A stretch of 64,000 bases of DNA from Capsicum annuum (Eukaryota; Streptophyta; Magnoliopsida; Solanales; Solanaceae). The notes under the pieces were generated by a model. The model ran no database searches. It saw nothing but the letters and a program-made list of their open reading frames with translations, and was not told where the DNA came from. This document shows, piece after piece, positions 54,234 through 64,000 of the stretch (its first letter is position 1; each line of letters opens with the position of its first letter). The stretch covers positions 30,803,196-30,867,195 of the forward strand of contig NC_061111.1 of the NCBI RefSeq assembly GCF_002878395.1. The letters are read 5' to 3'. A program made the position numbers and the translations under genes.

Positions 54234-55642
54234 GACTTTATGGATATTGATGAGTGGTGAATTTATCGCTCATTTGTACATAATATCCATGCACACTACT
54301 ACGATTTGCATAGATAAATGATACAACATTGTGATTAAATGCACTAATTTTCATATATTGCAGGAATACAGGTGATGAGATAAAAAGATGTGGAATTGAC
54401 CTAAAAAGGAACCAAAAAGAGAAGAAAAGTGCACAGCTGAAGGACCATGTACAGAACGAGGCTTAATTACCGCGATCGCGGTCTGAGGGCCACGATCGTG
54501 GCTAGTCAAGATAGTAAGCCACCACAATCACATGGATCTACTCGCAGTCGGGGCAACACAGGATTATGCCCAAGGGAAGTTTTGTAATTTTAGTAGTCGA
54601 CCCCAAATCCCTTAAAAGCCTAAAACCGTTTCCCATTTTGGGCATTCTAGAATCTTGCCATAATTTGTATTTGAAGAAACCCTAAGTTGGGAAAGAATTG
54701 TATTTTTATTTAGATACTTTGAATTTAGTATTTTTGAAGAATGGATGATTTGATCAACCCTTATGGTATATGTTTTCTTCCTTTCTTCATGAGTAACTAA
54801 ACTTTCATTGTCTTGGGATTATGTTAAACTAATGTACAATTAGTTATGGATTGTGATGTATTTGTGTATATGTTATTTAGTTGATGAGAAGTTCTACTAT
54901 TGCTTGATTAAATTGGTCGGAATTTGTGGGTGAAATTCCTAAATATCCAAATGGGTTTGTGGGTGAAAATCCCAAACTCTTGAAATCTCAAACCATCCTT
55001 AAAAGAGGGGTTTGGGTAAACTTTTGGAACCCACATCATCCTTGAAAGAGGGATGTAGGAACCAAGGCAATAGTAGACAATTAATGGGTGTAGTTTGCTA
55101 ATTTTCACTATCTTAGACATAAGGGTGATTATGAGGTTGACTATGCCTTGGGTATCACCCTAGAAATAAGGATACCCAATTGGGGTAATAGGTGAATATA
55201 ATTATTACACTTGTTAGGTATCTAAAAGGTTCAATAAGTAAAATTTGTGAGACTTTGTTGACAAATTAACCTCAGGGAATTTAGACCTAGCCTACCATAT
55301 TATTAAAACCTAGCATGTACACAAAATCTTTATATGCCCATGCATAATTTGCCCTTAGGTAGACATAATCCCAAGACACTCTCCATATCAAAGTTAAGTC
55401 GAAATTGTTGTGTAGTTTGTGGAATTGAGTTGCTATTGACAAAAACTCTCCTAAAACCGAAACCCCCCATTTTAAATCATATTTTTTACTTTATTTACAC
55501 TTCTAGAATTTTCTTAGTAAGTGTTAAGGCCCATAAGACTAGAATTCTAATTTTACTCCTTGTGGATTCGACCTCAACTAAAGTTGAGATATTGACAACG
55601 ATCATCCTTTACCAAGTTGCATGGTATAAGTGATCATTATCA
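54234..55642 (+). repeat. Solo LTR inserted in the leader of gypsy H
   Basis: 1,409 bp bounded by GACAC at 54,229-54,233 and 55,643-55,647. The leader words of H continue on both sides. It has no reading frame and ends in TATCA. Two perfect 14-bp palindromes are at 54,471-54,484 and 54,491-54,504. The left end does not start with TG, so strand and exact edges are tentative. Words such as GATTCGACCTCAACTA and GAGATATTGACAACGATC near the right end are familiar from Ogre/Tat-type LTRs in plants. Confidence 0.68.
54471..54504. repeat. Pair of perfect 14-bp palindromes
   Basis: ACCGCGATCGCGGT and GCCACGATCGTGGC, six bases apart. Both are their own reverse complement and share the CGATCG core. Located in the solo LTR. 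Confidence 0.9.
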
Positions 55643-55666
55643 GACACCTAATTGACCATGAACCTA

Positions 55667-55680
55667 GGCTTTGATACCAA
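55667..55680 (-). other. Primer-binding site of gypsy H
   Basis: Minus strand TTGGTATCAAAGCC, one base from TTGGTATCAGAGCC, three bases from the LTR at 55,684. Confidence 0.85.
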
Positions 55681-55683
55681 CTT

Positions 55684-55788
55684 TGTTATAACCCGAACCA
55701 GGGCCTAGCCGTGACAGGTATCTCAAGTCTATCAAGGATCGGACACCACCCCCTTAACCTATTCCAACGTAACCAATATATCTATATA

Positions 55789-55836
<48 letters not shown>

Positions 55837-56792
55837 ACAAGATAGAAAAATAAACCCAAAAGTCTATATAAAATCAATATCTAAAAACCATCCTTAATAC
55901 CAAAACTAATACCAAATATCAACCATAATAACCATATCTACAGTTGTCCAACAAAGCCTCTAACAAACCAAATTCCAGTAAAATGTTGAGACATGCCACT
56001 AGCCGTAGCCAAAACAAATCTAAGATAAATCCTAATACAAGGGAAATCAAAACATGAAATAGAGTCTTTCAAAGTATGGAAGCCCAACACTTCAAGTCAA
56101 CTCTCGATCTAACCATGAATACCTACTCACTGTGCAGGAAAGGTAGACTTGACTTCATATCCTACATCGCTTGGGGTTACAACGTCGAAAGACGGTTATC
56201 GATTGGAGTCCTAGCATATAACTCAGGGATAAAGTAGTAAAGTAATGCCATAATCCTTAATATGAATGCTAGTAAAATCCAATGCACAACATCATATGTA
56301 ATACGTACATATGTATGTATATCGTATGCCGGGGAAAAGGAACAATATTTAGCATGCATTTTTAAATCATTAACCTGGACTGTGTAGCTTTGCCATTCTA
56401 AAGGCACCCACAGGCTATAAGGGTTCAGCTCCCCCTGATGAAAGGGTCCTACTGTGTGTTAATGCACGTACTAGAGAAAATCCGAGAAGTTTAATGCCAT
56501 CCCCAAAATATAAAGTGTCTTATTCACACAATCACCATTATCAAGCCTCACGTCAACAAACATGAATTTTTAGTATCGGTCCCCCTGGGACCTCCACCTT
56601 CTACGGTTTTGCTACATAACCCCCTTTAAGTCCATATTAAAATTATTTACACATTTCAAAACATTTACCAAGGAGTATTTTAATTAGGCATTTTCATTGG
56701 TATCGTCATACCAAAATTAAAGCTTGCAAGTCTATTTCGTTTTTTCCATACAAAACCATTAAACCAAGTTGACTCTACAGTTTCCAATTTAA
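55684..56792 (-). repeat. 5' LTR of gypsy H, truncated
   Basis: Matches 47,291 to about 48,350. It begins TGTTATAACCCG and stops matching after TTGACTCTACAGTTTCC. It contains a long TA run at about 55,776-55,836 where the 3' LTR has only about nine units. Confidence 0.82.
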
Positions 56793-56956
56793 AAATTAGG
56801 AGGACTTAATTAAAATTAGGTTCTCTAGCATAAACTAGAACATCAAAAAAAGAGAAAAATTCTTAGGTGTCTTGTAGCCTCTCTTTCATAAGTGTGGTGC
56901 ACTACACACCCATAAAGTGACACTCTAGGACCCTGAACCATGCTCTAAGCCTAGTT
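56793..56956 (-). other. Leader and primer-site remnant of gypsy F
   Basis: Contains CTTGTAGCCTCTCTTTC and GTGGTGCACTACACACCC, as in H's leader, then ATGCTCTAAGCCTAGTTT, which looks like a decayed complement of the primer site (GCTCTGATACCA). The LTR of F starts at 56,957. Confidence 0.6.
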
Positions 56957-57850
56957 TGGCCCGACCTAAGATGAGTCCCTAACTGTGACGGGCTTCCCAA
57001 ACCATCAAAGGCCCAAGAAGATCCCTTAGCATTACATCATAAGCATAGTCATAATTAAAGTACAGAAATAGATCCATATAAAAGAAATTCAACTTAATGA
57101 AATAAGAGTTAAACAATCTTTGAAAATGTAATATCTGTATAAAACAGTCTACAAAGCCTTTAATAAGTCAAAGAAAAGGTTCTAAGCTAGAACATGGCCC
57201 TATAAATACCATAAGAAAACATCAAAATACCAATGAAAAAATACATTGGCCTTTAGGATGATGGAGGGATCACCACTTTCTACGCTTTGACTAGGGAAAA
57301 TCTACTGCTATGAAGTAACACGAAAATATATCTCTGAACCTATATCATGAAATGATACAGCCGTACAAAGATAGTCATTACGTGGAATGTTCATCATATA
57401 GAACATAAAAATATAGCAAGTAAAGTTTTAAAGGAATGTATACAATAGTATGAGTAAAAGCCAAAGAATTATATAAAAACCTCAATTTTTTACTCCAATC
57501 AAAAGAAACTAACACTTCTGTGCTTTAGTTCTAAACTAAATGATATCTCCAGATTCTATTAAACACCATGGGCTATGTGGGTCTGATCAACACTTGACCA
57601 ACTAAGCCCCCATTCATTTTTGCCACATGTATTGAGATTAAAACATTTTTTGTATACCAAAGATATAAAGCAAGTATACAATGATTAGTCATATTTTAGG
57701 ACATAATCAACCCTGCGTTGGTAAAATATGATTTCGGGCAAAGAGCCTTTCAAACCCATGCCTTCTCAGTTAACCATCTAATTCTCTTTAAGCCCAGATT
57801 TTAGCATCTTCATATCAGTAAACATCTCAAACAATTTTTTTTCATTAACA

Positions 57851-60799
57851 TGTAGTACTCCAACCCTGAAAAGCTTTTGTGCATCATATGACTCATCCCT
57901 TGAGCCGTATACATATATGAGTCATACATGGAACTCGTACCCAAGACAGTGTGTGATGGGTGACTTTCTATTTAAGGTATGGATTAAGCCCGTGGAATCA
58001 TAATATGATCATATTATTCATACATGGTAAGTCATAACCAAGTCAGTATAAGATGAGATGAGTTCTATCTAGGTTATGCGTGGTGGCTACAAGTCGTACT
58101 AACTTGTTAAGAGTCATAAGATTTGACTCGTATCCTGACCAATGAAGTATTCAAGAATCAAGCCTCATTTTTTGGTAGTTTACAAGTGACTTATACCTAT
58201 ATTAAGATCCAAAATAGATCCTAACTTATAGTCATCTTCAAATGAGTATAACTTTTTATACAAAGAATTATGAGCTAAATAACCACTAATATATAGATAA
58301 TTTAATTAGTTTTCCAACGATACCAATTTTTCCTTAATCTGATATCGGGGTGAAAAGTTATGGCAAAATTACTGAAGCACTGTCAACGTTTTCAGTGGGT
58401 ATGACTCACCGATACGAGTCGTAAGCAAACCATACGAGTCGTCAGAAGGAGTCGTACCCACAATAGTAGGGGTAAAAATTTTGGTTCCTAGTGATGACTC
58501 AAGGTTCGACCCATACCCAGAGTATACAAGTTGTACCCAAACTTGTCAGGACGACTTCCAAATGATTTCTAGATGGTTCCTAAGGGGTTTTTTGGTCCTT
58601 TCTCCTCTTTAAACTCCCAACCCATGACTTTAAAATATAAAAAGGAATTGTTTTCCTAACTTTTTCAATCAATTAACAACATATTCTCTCCTCTTATTTT
58701 CAAGAACATCAAGATTAGGGTTCCTCACCCAAAATTCATCCTTCAAGTCCCAAGATTCAAATTTGAGAATATCAAGAGAATCAAGATTAGGGTTCCTCAC
58801 CCAAAAATTATCCTTCAAGTCCTAAGATTCAAATCCAAGAATATTAAGAATATTAGGGCTCCTCACCCAAAATTCATCTTTTAATTCTCAAGATTCAAAC
58901 TTTCTTCACAAGTCAAGAAACTTCAGGTATGTAGGGTATTCTCAATGGTTCCCTTTCACCCATTGAGTCCAAAAACTCTATATTAATTTAAAAGTATGAA
59001 TCTTATCCTATTTTATGAAATCATCCATAAATCTTATGAATTTAATCCATTAACTTCTTATTAAATCAAATTCAAGTCATGTTAATGTGTGTTTCCATGA
59101 CATTTAAGTAACTTCATGTTTGAATTATAATTTCTCTCATTTAGTTATTTTAATTTCATGATGAGTCATCAACTAATGGATTAACCATGTAAATATGTTG
59201 TACTCCCATATTTAATACATTCCTTCTGTTCAAATTTATGTATTTCAACGGTTATTGGAATTACTATCTTTTAAGTATTTGAATATGATCCTTATCATTG
59301 TTTAAATATTATCATCAAATTTTGTAATCATTCAGTGCTGGCGGGTTATGAACACCCAATACTTATGTGTTTACTATGTTTTCGACCTCCCAAGTAATAA
59401 ACCAGTAACTCATGATTTTATAGTTATACTCAGTTTGTTATGACCATGATGAACACTATCTGGTTACATGTTTATAATTACTTCAGAATCTATATGCACT
59501 ATTATTTTCAAAATACCATGACCTGAGCTTATCAATTATCAGTGCATGCACCAGTTAGTACTTCAGTATCTTTCAATTGGGAGTAGGATTTAGCATCAAG
59601 TGGGAAATATGGGTTTAGTGCATCCTACTTCCGCATAAACTACGTGCCACCCTAGGTTTAGGGTCCTCGCCAGAGAGTTTTTACCCTTTCTCGATATGGG
59701 CTCAGTTTAGTGATCACTCCAGTTTAGGTTCTACTCCGATAGAAAGGATAGAAAAACCCCCCTCAACGTGGTTCAGACGTTGGACTCCATGATAGCTCAC
59801 ATATTTTATGTTGGTCACATGGTAGCTCTCATAGTTTCAGTCAATATTCAGTTTATCTCAGTTCAGGTTTGCTTGACCAAGTAATCAGATTTCAATAATT
59901 ATTCAGTCAGTTTTATAGATTATTCATGTTATTCAGATCATGTCAGTACATGTTATACTTAGTCTTGCATTCTTAGTTTTATATGTTCATGTTTCCATGC
60001 TCAGTATCCATACATGATCCTTAGTTTAGTTTTACAGTTTGTTCAGCTCTACATGAGACTTATATATAATGTTCATATTTTTACCACTTCTCCACTTTAG
60101 TTCTACTTATTCTACAGAAGTAAAGATTTGATGAAACTAAGTGTAGTGATTCACCATCTTATTAGAGTATGTTTTTAGTCACATTTTAAGACACTTCAGC
60201 TTTCAGTTGATTTCAGTCTCTTGGTGAGTCTACTTGCACTTAGCATGCATGTCTTAAGATTATGTATCTATTCAGTTTTACTTATTGTATTCACTCCCCA
60301 CTCACTCTGTACATTCCAGAAGTACTAACCACATATACGTCTGTGTAGCTACATTGTTTCATAATGTAGGTTACAGGAATAGTATACACACCAAGGTCAG
60401 ACAGTTCTCAGCTTTCAACCAATAGGTGATGAGTTCTCCTATTTCAAGAACTCCAGTCAGTTGTAGTTCATGTACTTTTTGATTATTCATATGTATTGAT
60501 TTGTGGTAGTTGGAGGCATGTACCAGCTATATATAGTCAGTATCGTAGAGGCTTCATAGATGGTCATTCAGAGTTATTCATGTAATTCAAGTTTCTTTCT
60601 TCAGTTTTATCATGTTGTAAACTTTATCAGTATTACATTTATTCAGAATTTCTCATGATCATGTTTTCGCTCAGTAAATTTAGTTTTTGTATAATTTAAA
60701 TCAGTTGCTTAAGCAGTATGCCAGTTCATGGGTTAGTTTGGGATCACTTGTGGTTCTAAGTACCATGTTACTTCTAGGGGGCAGCCTCGGGTCGTGACA
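57851..60799 (+). repeat. 2.9-kb solo LTR of a G-related gypsy family
   Basis: TGTAGTACTCC to GGGTCGTGACA (TG...CA), 2,949 bp. Flanks TAACA and TAATG agree in three of five bases, with two transitions. The words CAGTGCTGGCGGGTTATGAA and the GGGAGTAGGATTTAGCAT stretch are found on the other strand in the LTRs of G, so it is a distant relative in opposite orientation. It has GAGTCGTA-type repeats at 58,390-58,460 and a threefold repeat at 58,700-58,890. No coding. Confidence 0.82.
58700..58895 (+). repeat. Threefold short repeat in the solo LTR
   Basis: ATTAGGGTTCCTCACCCAAA followed by TTCATCCTTCAAG and AAGATTCAAA occurs three times at a spacing of about 70-75 bases, at about 58,715, 58,785 and 58,852. 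Confidence 0.75.
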
Positions 60800-61818
60800 T
60801 AATGGCAAAAATCAATGTTGGTATCATCATACTATGACCATCTATGCTATTAACCATTCAACCATAAGGTCAATTTTTATAGAATGATAAAAGTCCTTCG
60901 TCCCGTAATTTGAAAACATGTATGCAATCATTATTGAGTTTGTCATTGCAGCTTCAAAACAATTTTTAAATATAATACATTCAATGATACAAGAGACTGA
61001 AAATAATGTATTTCTTATTAATTTCTAGCTCCCAAGAGATTCCATATCCATAGCTTAAAAGATTTATACTTTCATCATTCATTTTTCAAAACATAAAATG
61101 GTCACTATTTTCAAATAGATAATTTTATTTTCAAATCCGTAAACATGTGTTTAAACCATCACCACTTAAGTAAAGAGAAGAAACTACATGAACTTACATA
61201 AAAGAAATTCGTATCCCTAATTTCAAACCACCCATGCAATAATACATATAAAATAGTTTAAATTCATAATTTATACAGTAATGGAAATAATGAGTGTTTG
61301 ACATGCCTTTTGATGGAGAAAAATTGAGCATAGCTTGACTGTAAGGCTCTGCTATAAAATCAACTTACTACTTGACTTGGGGAGGAAAAGAAGAAATTTT
61401 TGAGGTTGTTTTAGGGTTAATGGACTTAGTAAAAACTTAATAGAATATTAGGAGACCATTTTCAGATCATAAGGGTCAAAATACCCTTAGAATTAATTTA
61501 AAAATATAAAATTCTGCTAGGTAATAGGGGGTGCGACACATACCCCATCACACAACCCCTTCCTATGTGGTGTGTCCCATCATGTGCCGAGCCTCATGTG
61601 GTGTGAGGCCATCACAGGGTTGAGGCAGTATTCCCCCTGCCCACCACAGTGGCTTGTACAATGCAGGGCCAACGCGTAGTTGTCCCTGAATAACACAGTC
61701 CCATGCTAGACACTTCTAAACACTACCTAACTCATTCCCAATTAATTACCACTCACTAGAAATCCATAAACATTTGTTTTTAGCTCAATAAATGCTTTCA
61801 AATATGCGGGGCGTTATA

Positions 61819-62400
61819 ATAGACTATTTGATCAACATGATCAACAGGCTTTCTTAAAAAACTTTGAGTGGTAAATGTCTTTTTCAGATGGTTTATCATA
61901 CAACCCCATCACTTGATCATATTAAAGTGATAGGATGCTTGTGTTATGATGCTAACTTGAAGAAGAAACACACATTCTCATCTAGGACAATCCTTGTTGT
62001 TCTCTTAGGTTACTTCTTACTTCAGAAAGGATACAAGATAAATGACCTTGCTAATGAGTGTTGTTTTTTTAGTAGGGATGTTCTCTTTAAAGAGGATATC
62101 TTTCCTTTCCTGGACAAAATCTTTTCTCAGCCTAGTCTTTCTACCACTCATGATATCTTCAGTCGTGTTGATGTAGAAGATGAGGATATTTTGATTTTTC
62201 CTTTTCTTTCTTTGGTGGATGATGGTTCATCTCTAGTAGTCTTGCACCTCCACCTTTTCCTCCCGGGGTAAGATATTTCTCCAATAATGTAGGATTCACC
62301 ACTAGTAGTACCTAGTTCCCCACTACTTCAAATTCTTATGGTAGTTACCAAGAAATCTAGAAAGATTATCAGAGCACCTTCTTGGTTGAATAATTATATG
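61819..62400 (+). pseudogene. Integrase of element 5, second half
   Basis: The open piece at 61,864-62,271 reads LSGKCLFQMVYHTTPSLDHI, KVIGCLCYDANLKKKHTFSSRT, VLLGYFLLQKGYKINDL, FFSRDVLFKEDIFPF, the copia integrase C-terminal region. Just before it, ATTTGATCAACATGATCAAC gives the LIN motif that should follow FTA at 32,024. This proves the split of element 5. Confidence 0.87.
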
Positions 62401-62559
62401 GTTAAGAAACCTTCAGCTTCATCTTGACTATATCCCATTTCACACTCAGTATGCTACAAGCCTTTAAAGCCTACTTATAGATCATGCCTTTCAATTCACT
62501 CAGCTAAGTTGGGACCTCAGTCCTACAAAGAGGTTTCTAAAAATCCTAAATAGATCAAG

Positions 62560-63515
62560 GCAATTTAGGAAGATATACTAGATTCAGAGAAAAATAATAC
62601 TTTGAGTTTAGTTCTATTTCCACCTGATAAGCTCCCTATTTTTTGTAAATGGTTGATCAAAATCAAATATCAAACTACTGGAGATTTTCAAAGATATAAA
62701 ATTAGGTTGGTTGCTAAGGGATACACAAAAAAGGAGGGTTTGGATTACGTTGAAACTTTTTTACCTGTTTCCACTATCAGATCTATTATTGCAGTAGTTA
62801 TCTCTCATGATTGGCACCTCTTTCATATATATGCGCACAATACTTTCTTACAAGGAGATCTTGTTGAAGAGATATACATGACTATACCTTATAATTTCTC
62901 TCATGAGCCTGTAAGGTAGGAGAGATGCTAGCATGTAGGCATCATATGTCCATATATGGACTGCAACAAACATTGAGATAATGAAACCTCAAGCTTACTC
63001 AAAACACTTTAGCAACTAGGCTTTACACAAAGCCACTATGATTACTCACTTTTTAGAAAAAAGAAAGGTGATAAACTAATTTTGGTACTCATATATGTGG
63101 ATGATCTATTGATGATAGGGAATGGCATTGATCTCATTGTCAATACTAAATTTGATTTGCTAACTTGTTTCAAAACAAAAAACCATGGAGAATTAAAGTT
63201 TTTTATTAACATTGAGTTTACTAGATTATAGAAGGACATATACATGAATCGAAGAAAGTATACTTTGGAGTTAATTGCGAGCTTGGGTTATATGGTTCCA
63301 GACCTTCTACTGCTCCATTGGAGAAAAATAAAAAATTGGCATCTACTCAGTTTGGAAAAGTCATTGGAAAAAGAAATGCTTGTCATGATAATGCAACTTT
63401 GGTAAATCCTGAGGTGTATTAGAGGTTGATAGGAATACTCTTATATCTGATCATGACTGAGCCAAATATCTTATTTGCAGTATAGAATCTTAGTTAATAT
63501 ATGCATTACCTATAA
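62560..63515 (+). pseudogene. Reverse transcriptase of element 5
   Basis: 62,602-62,919 gives IKYQTTGDFQRYKIRLVAKGYTKKEGLDY and NTFLQGDLVEEIYMTIP. After a frame break comes DKLILVLIYVDDLLMIGNG with YVDD intact at 63,094-63,105, TKFDLLTCFKTKNHGELKFF, and scraps to RLIGILLYLIMTEPNILFAV near 63,480. It is cut by the TRIM at 63,522, so RNase H and the 3' LTR are absent. Confidence 0.87.
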
Positions 63516-63605
63516 TAATCTTGTTAGAAGAAAAAGAAGAAAGTCCCACATTGGTGGTTAATGAGATTTTCCAGGCCCAGTTAAGGTCTGGGCGCGAGGG
63601 AGAAT

Positions 63606-63737
63606 GTTAGAAGAAAGAGAAGAAAGTTTCACATTGGTGGTTAATGAGATGGGTGGTCTCCTTATAAGGCTTGGGCAATCCTCCTCCTCATGAGCTAGCT
63701 TTTGGGGTGTGAATTAGGACCAAGACCAATTTTAACA
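63606..63737 (+). repeat. Complete TRIM LTR, 132 bp
   Basis: TGTTAGAAG...TTTTAACA, with a likely promoter word CTTATAAGGCTTGG near 63,663. The third LTR (63,897 on) matches it closely. Confidence 0.85.
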
Positions 63738-63749
63738 TGGTATTAGAGC

Positions 63750-63869
63750 CAGACCCATCTCATCCAATGTTGGGCCTCCGGATTGAGATTCGGGAGAGAT
63801 TCCTCACGCCCAGACCCATCTCACCCAATGTTGGGCCTCCGGATTGAGATTTGGGAGAGATTTTCCATG
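63750..63869 (+). repeat. Twofold 60-bp repeat in the TRIM interior
   Basis: CAGACCCATCTCAYCCAATG and the following GGGCCTCCGGATTGAGATT occur twice, at about 63,750-63,809 and 63,810-63,869. Confidence 0.8.
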
Positions 63870-64000
63870 CCTAGTTAAGGTCTGGGTGTGAGGGGATGTT
63901 ATAAGAAAGAGAAGAAAGTTCCACATCGGTGGTTAATAAGATGGGTGATCTCCTTATAAGGCTTGGGTAATCCTCCTCCTCATGAGCTAAATTTTGGGGT

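Larger units (their letters stand above)
47291..56792 (-). mobile_element. Ty3/gypsy element H (minus strand), 5' LTR truncated
   Basis: The 3' LTR is at 47,291-49,282, coding at 49,440-54,071, primer site 55,667-55,680, 5' LTR 55,684 to about 56,792, where it stops after some 1.1 of 2.0 kb. A solo LTR lies in its leader. The domain words are the same as in F and G, with a longer integrase end that resembles a chromodomain. H is inserted into F's gag; loss of the rest of its 5' LTR together with F's gag start points to one deletion. Confidence 0.88.
32025..61818 (-). mobile_element. Ty3/gypsy element F (minus strand) containing further insertions
   Basis: A gypsy element with 3' LTR at 32,025-33,901, a coding region at 43,262-47,290 and a 5' LTR at 56,957-61,818. 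The order on the minus strand is gag, protease, RT, RNase H, integrase, the gypsy order. It interrupts the integrase of copia element 5. Removing the 2,954 bases of the solo LTR and its target copy gives a 5' LTR of about 1,908 bp, close to the 1,877 bp of the 3' LTR, which supports the boundaries. No clear target duplication is left (TTCAC against ATAGA). Confidence 0.85.
56957..61818 (-). repeat. 5' LTR of gypsy F, interrupted by a solo LTR
   Basis: Matches the 3' LTR (32,025-33,901) in two parts, 56,957-57,850 and 60,805-61,818. The minus-strand start TATAACGCCCCGC (TG now TA) is at 61,818. The break corresponds to about 32,900 in the 3' LTR. Confidence 0.87.
63522..64000 (+). mobile_element. 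Tandem TRIM (terminal-repeat retrotransposon in miniature)
   Basis: LTR units starting TGTTAGAAGAAA or TGTTATAAGAAA occur at 63,522, 63,606 and 63,897. The second is complete, 132 bp, ending TTTTAACA at 63,737. It is followed at once by TGGTATTAGAGCC (primer site, 63,738-63,750) and an internal part of 159 bp that ends in the purine tract GTGTGAGGGGA before the third LTR. The first LTR is deleted internally. No protein is encoded. The third LTR runs out of the window. Confidence 0.85.

Noticed and set aside
1..64000. tRNA, rRNA, CRISPR array or bacterial genes
   Set aside because: None seen. tRNA-like words are only primer-binding sites; repeats are LTRs, micro- and minisatellites, and the domain content is plant retrotransposon.

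Overview
The window reads as plant nuclear heterochromatin, almost certainly from the nightshade family (Solanaceae; pepper, Capsicum, is a guess and not shown). The reasons are the AT-rich, intron-free, heavily decayed sequence, the dominance of Ty1/copia and Ty3/gypsy chromovirus-type LTR retrotransposons with LTRs of about 1.9-2.9 kb, a polyphenol oxidase fragment of the solanaceous type, and the miniature DNA elements. I see no intact host gene, no rRNA or tRNA gene and no CRISPR array. Nearly every open frame is a piece of a broken transposon polyprotein.

Region 1 (1-900) starts with a short leucine-rich stretch that resembles an R1-like NLR resistance protein, followed by one terminus of a Mutator-like (MULE) element. 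Region 2 (about 1,005-13,933) is a large inverted arrangement of two copies of one copia family. Copy 1 is on the plus strand and copy 2 on the minus strand, with their 3' LTRs facing each other. Between them lies about 630 bp of polyphenol oxidase (PPO) coding sequence that keeps its whole CuA site and carries only two in-frame stops. The LTR of copy 2 points its TATA box at the sense strand of the PPO piece, and the LTR of copy 1 points at the antisense strand. This is the most interesting locus in the window.

Region 3 (14,689-20,217) is a structurally complete Tnt1-like copia element with a perfect 5-bp target duplication, killed by point mutations that are often TGG to TAG. Region 4 (about 20,985-22,138) looks like a non-autonomous Helitron, judged from its 3' hairpin. 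Region 5 (about 22,346-29,210) is a minus-strand copia relic that holds a 1,131-bp MULE with 9-bp target duplications, long inverted repeats and a 126-codon open frame.

Region 6 (29,350-63,521) is a nest. A plus-strand copia element (29,350-32,024, resuming at 61,819) was split inside its integrase by gypsy element F (minus strand, 32,025-61,818). F itself received gypsy element G (33,992-43,256, TSD GGTAA), gypsy element H (47,291-about 56,792) and a 2.9-kb solo LTR in its 5' LTR (57,851-60,799). H in turn holds a 1.4-kb solo LTR (54,234-55,642). Region 7 (63,522-64,000) is a tandem TRIM (terminal-repeat retrotransposon in miniature) that continues past the window.

Boundaries given with TSDs were read directly from the bases. 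Domain calls come from reading translated motifs by eye, without database searches.
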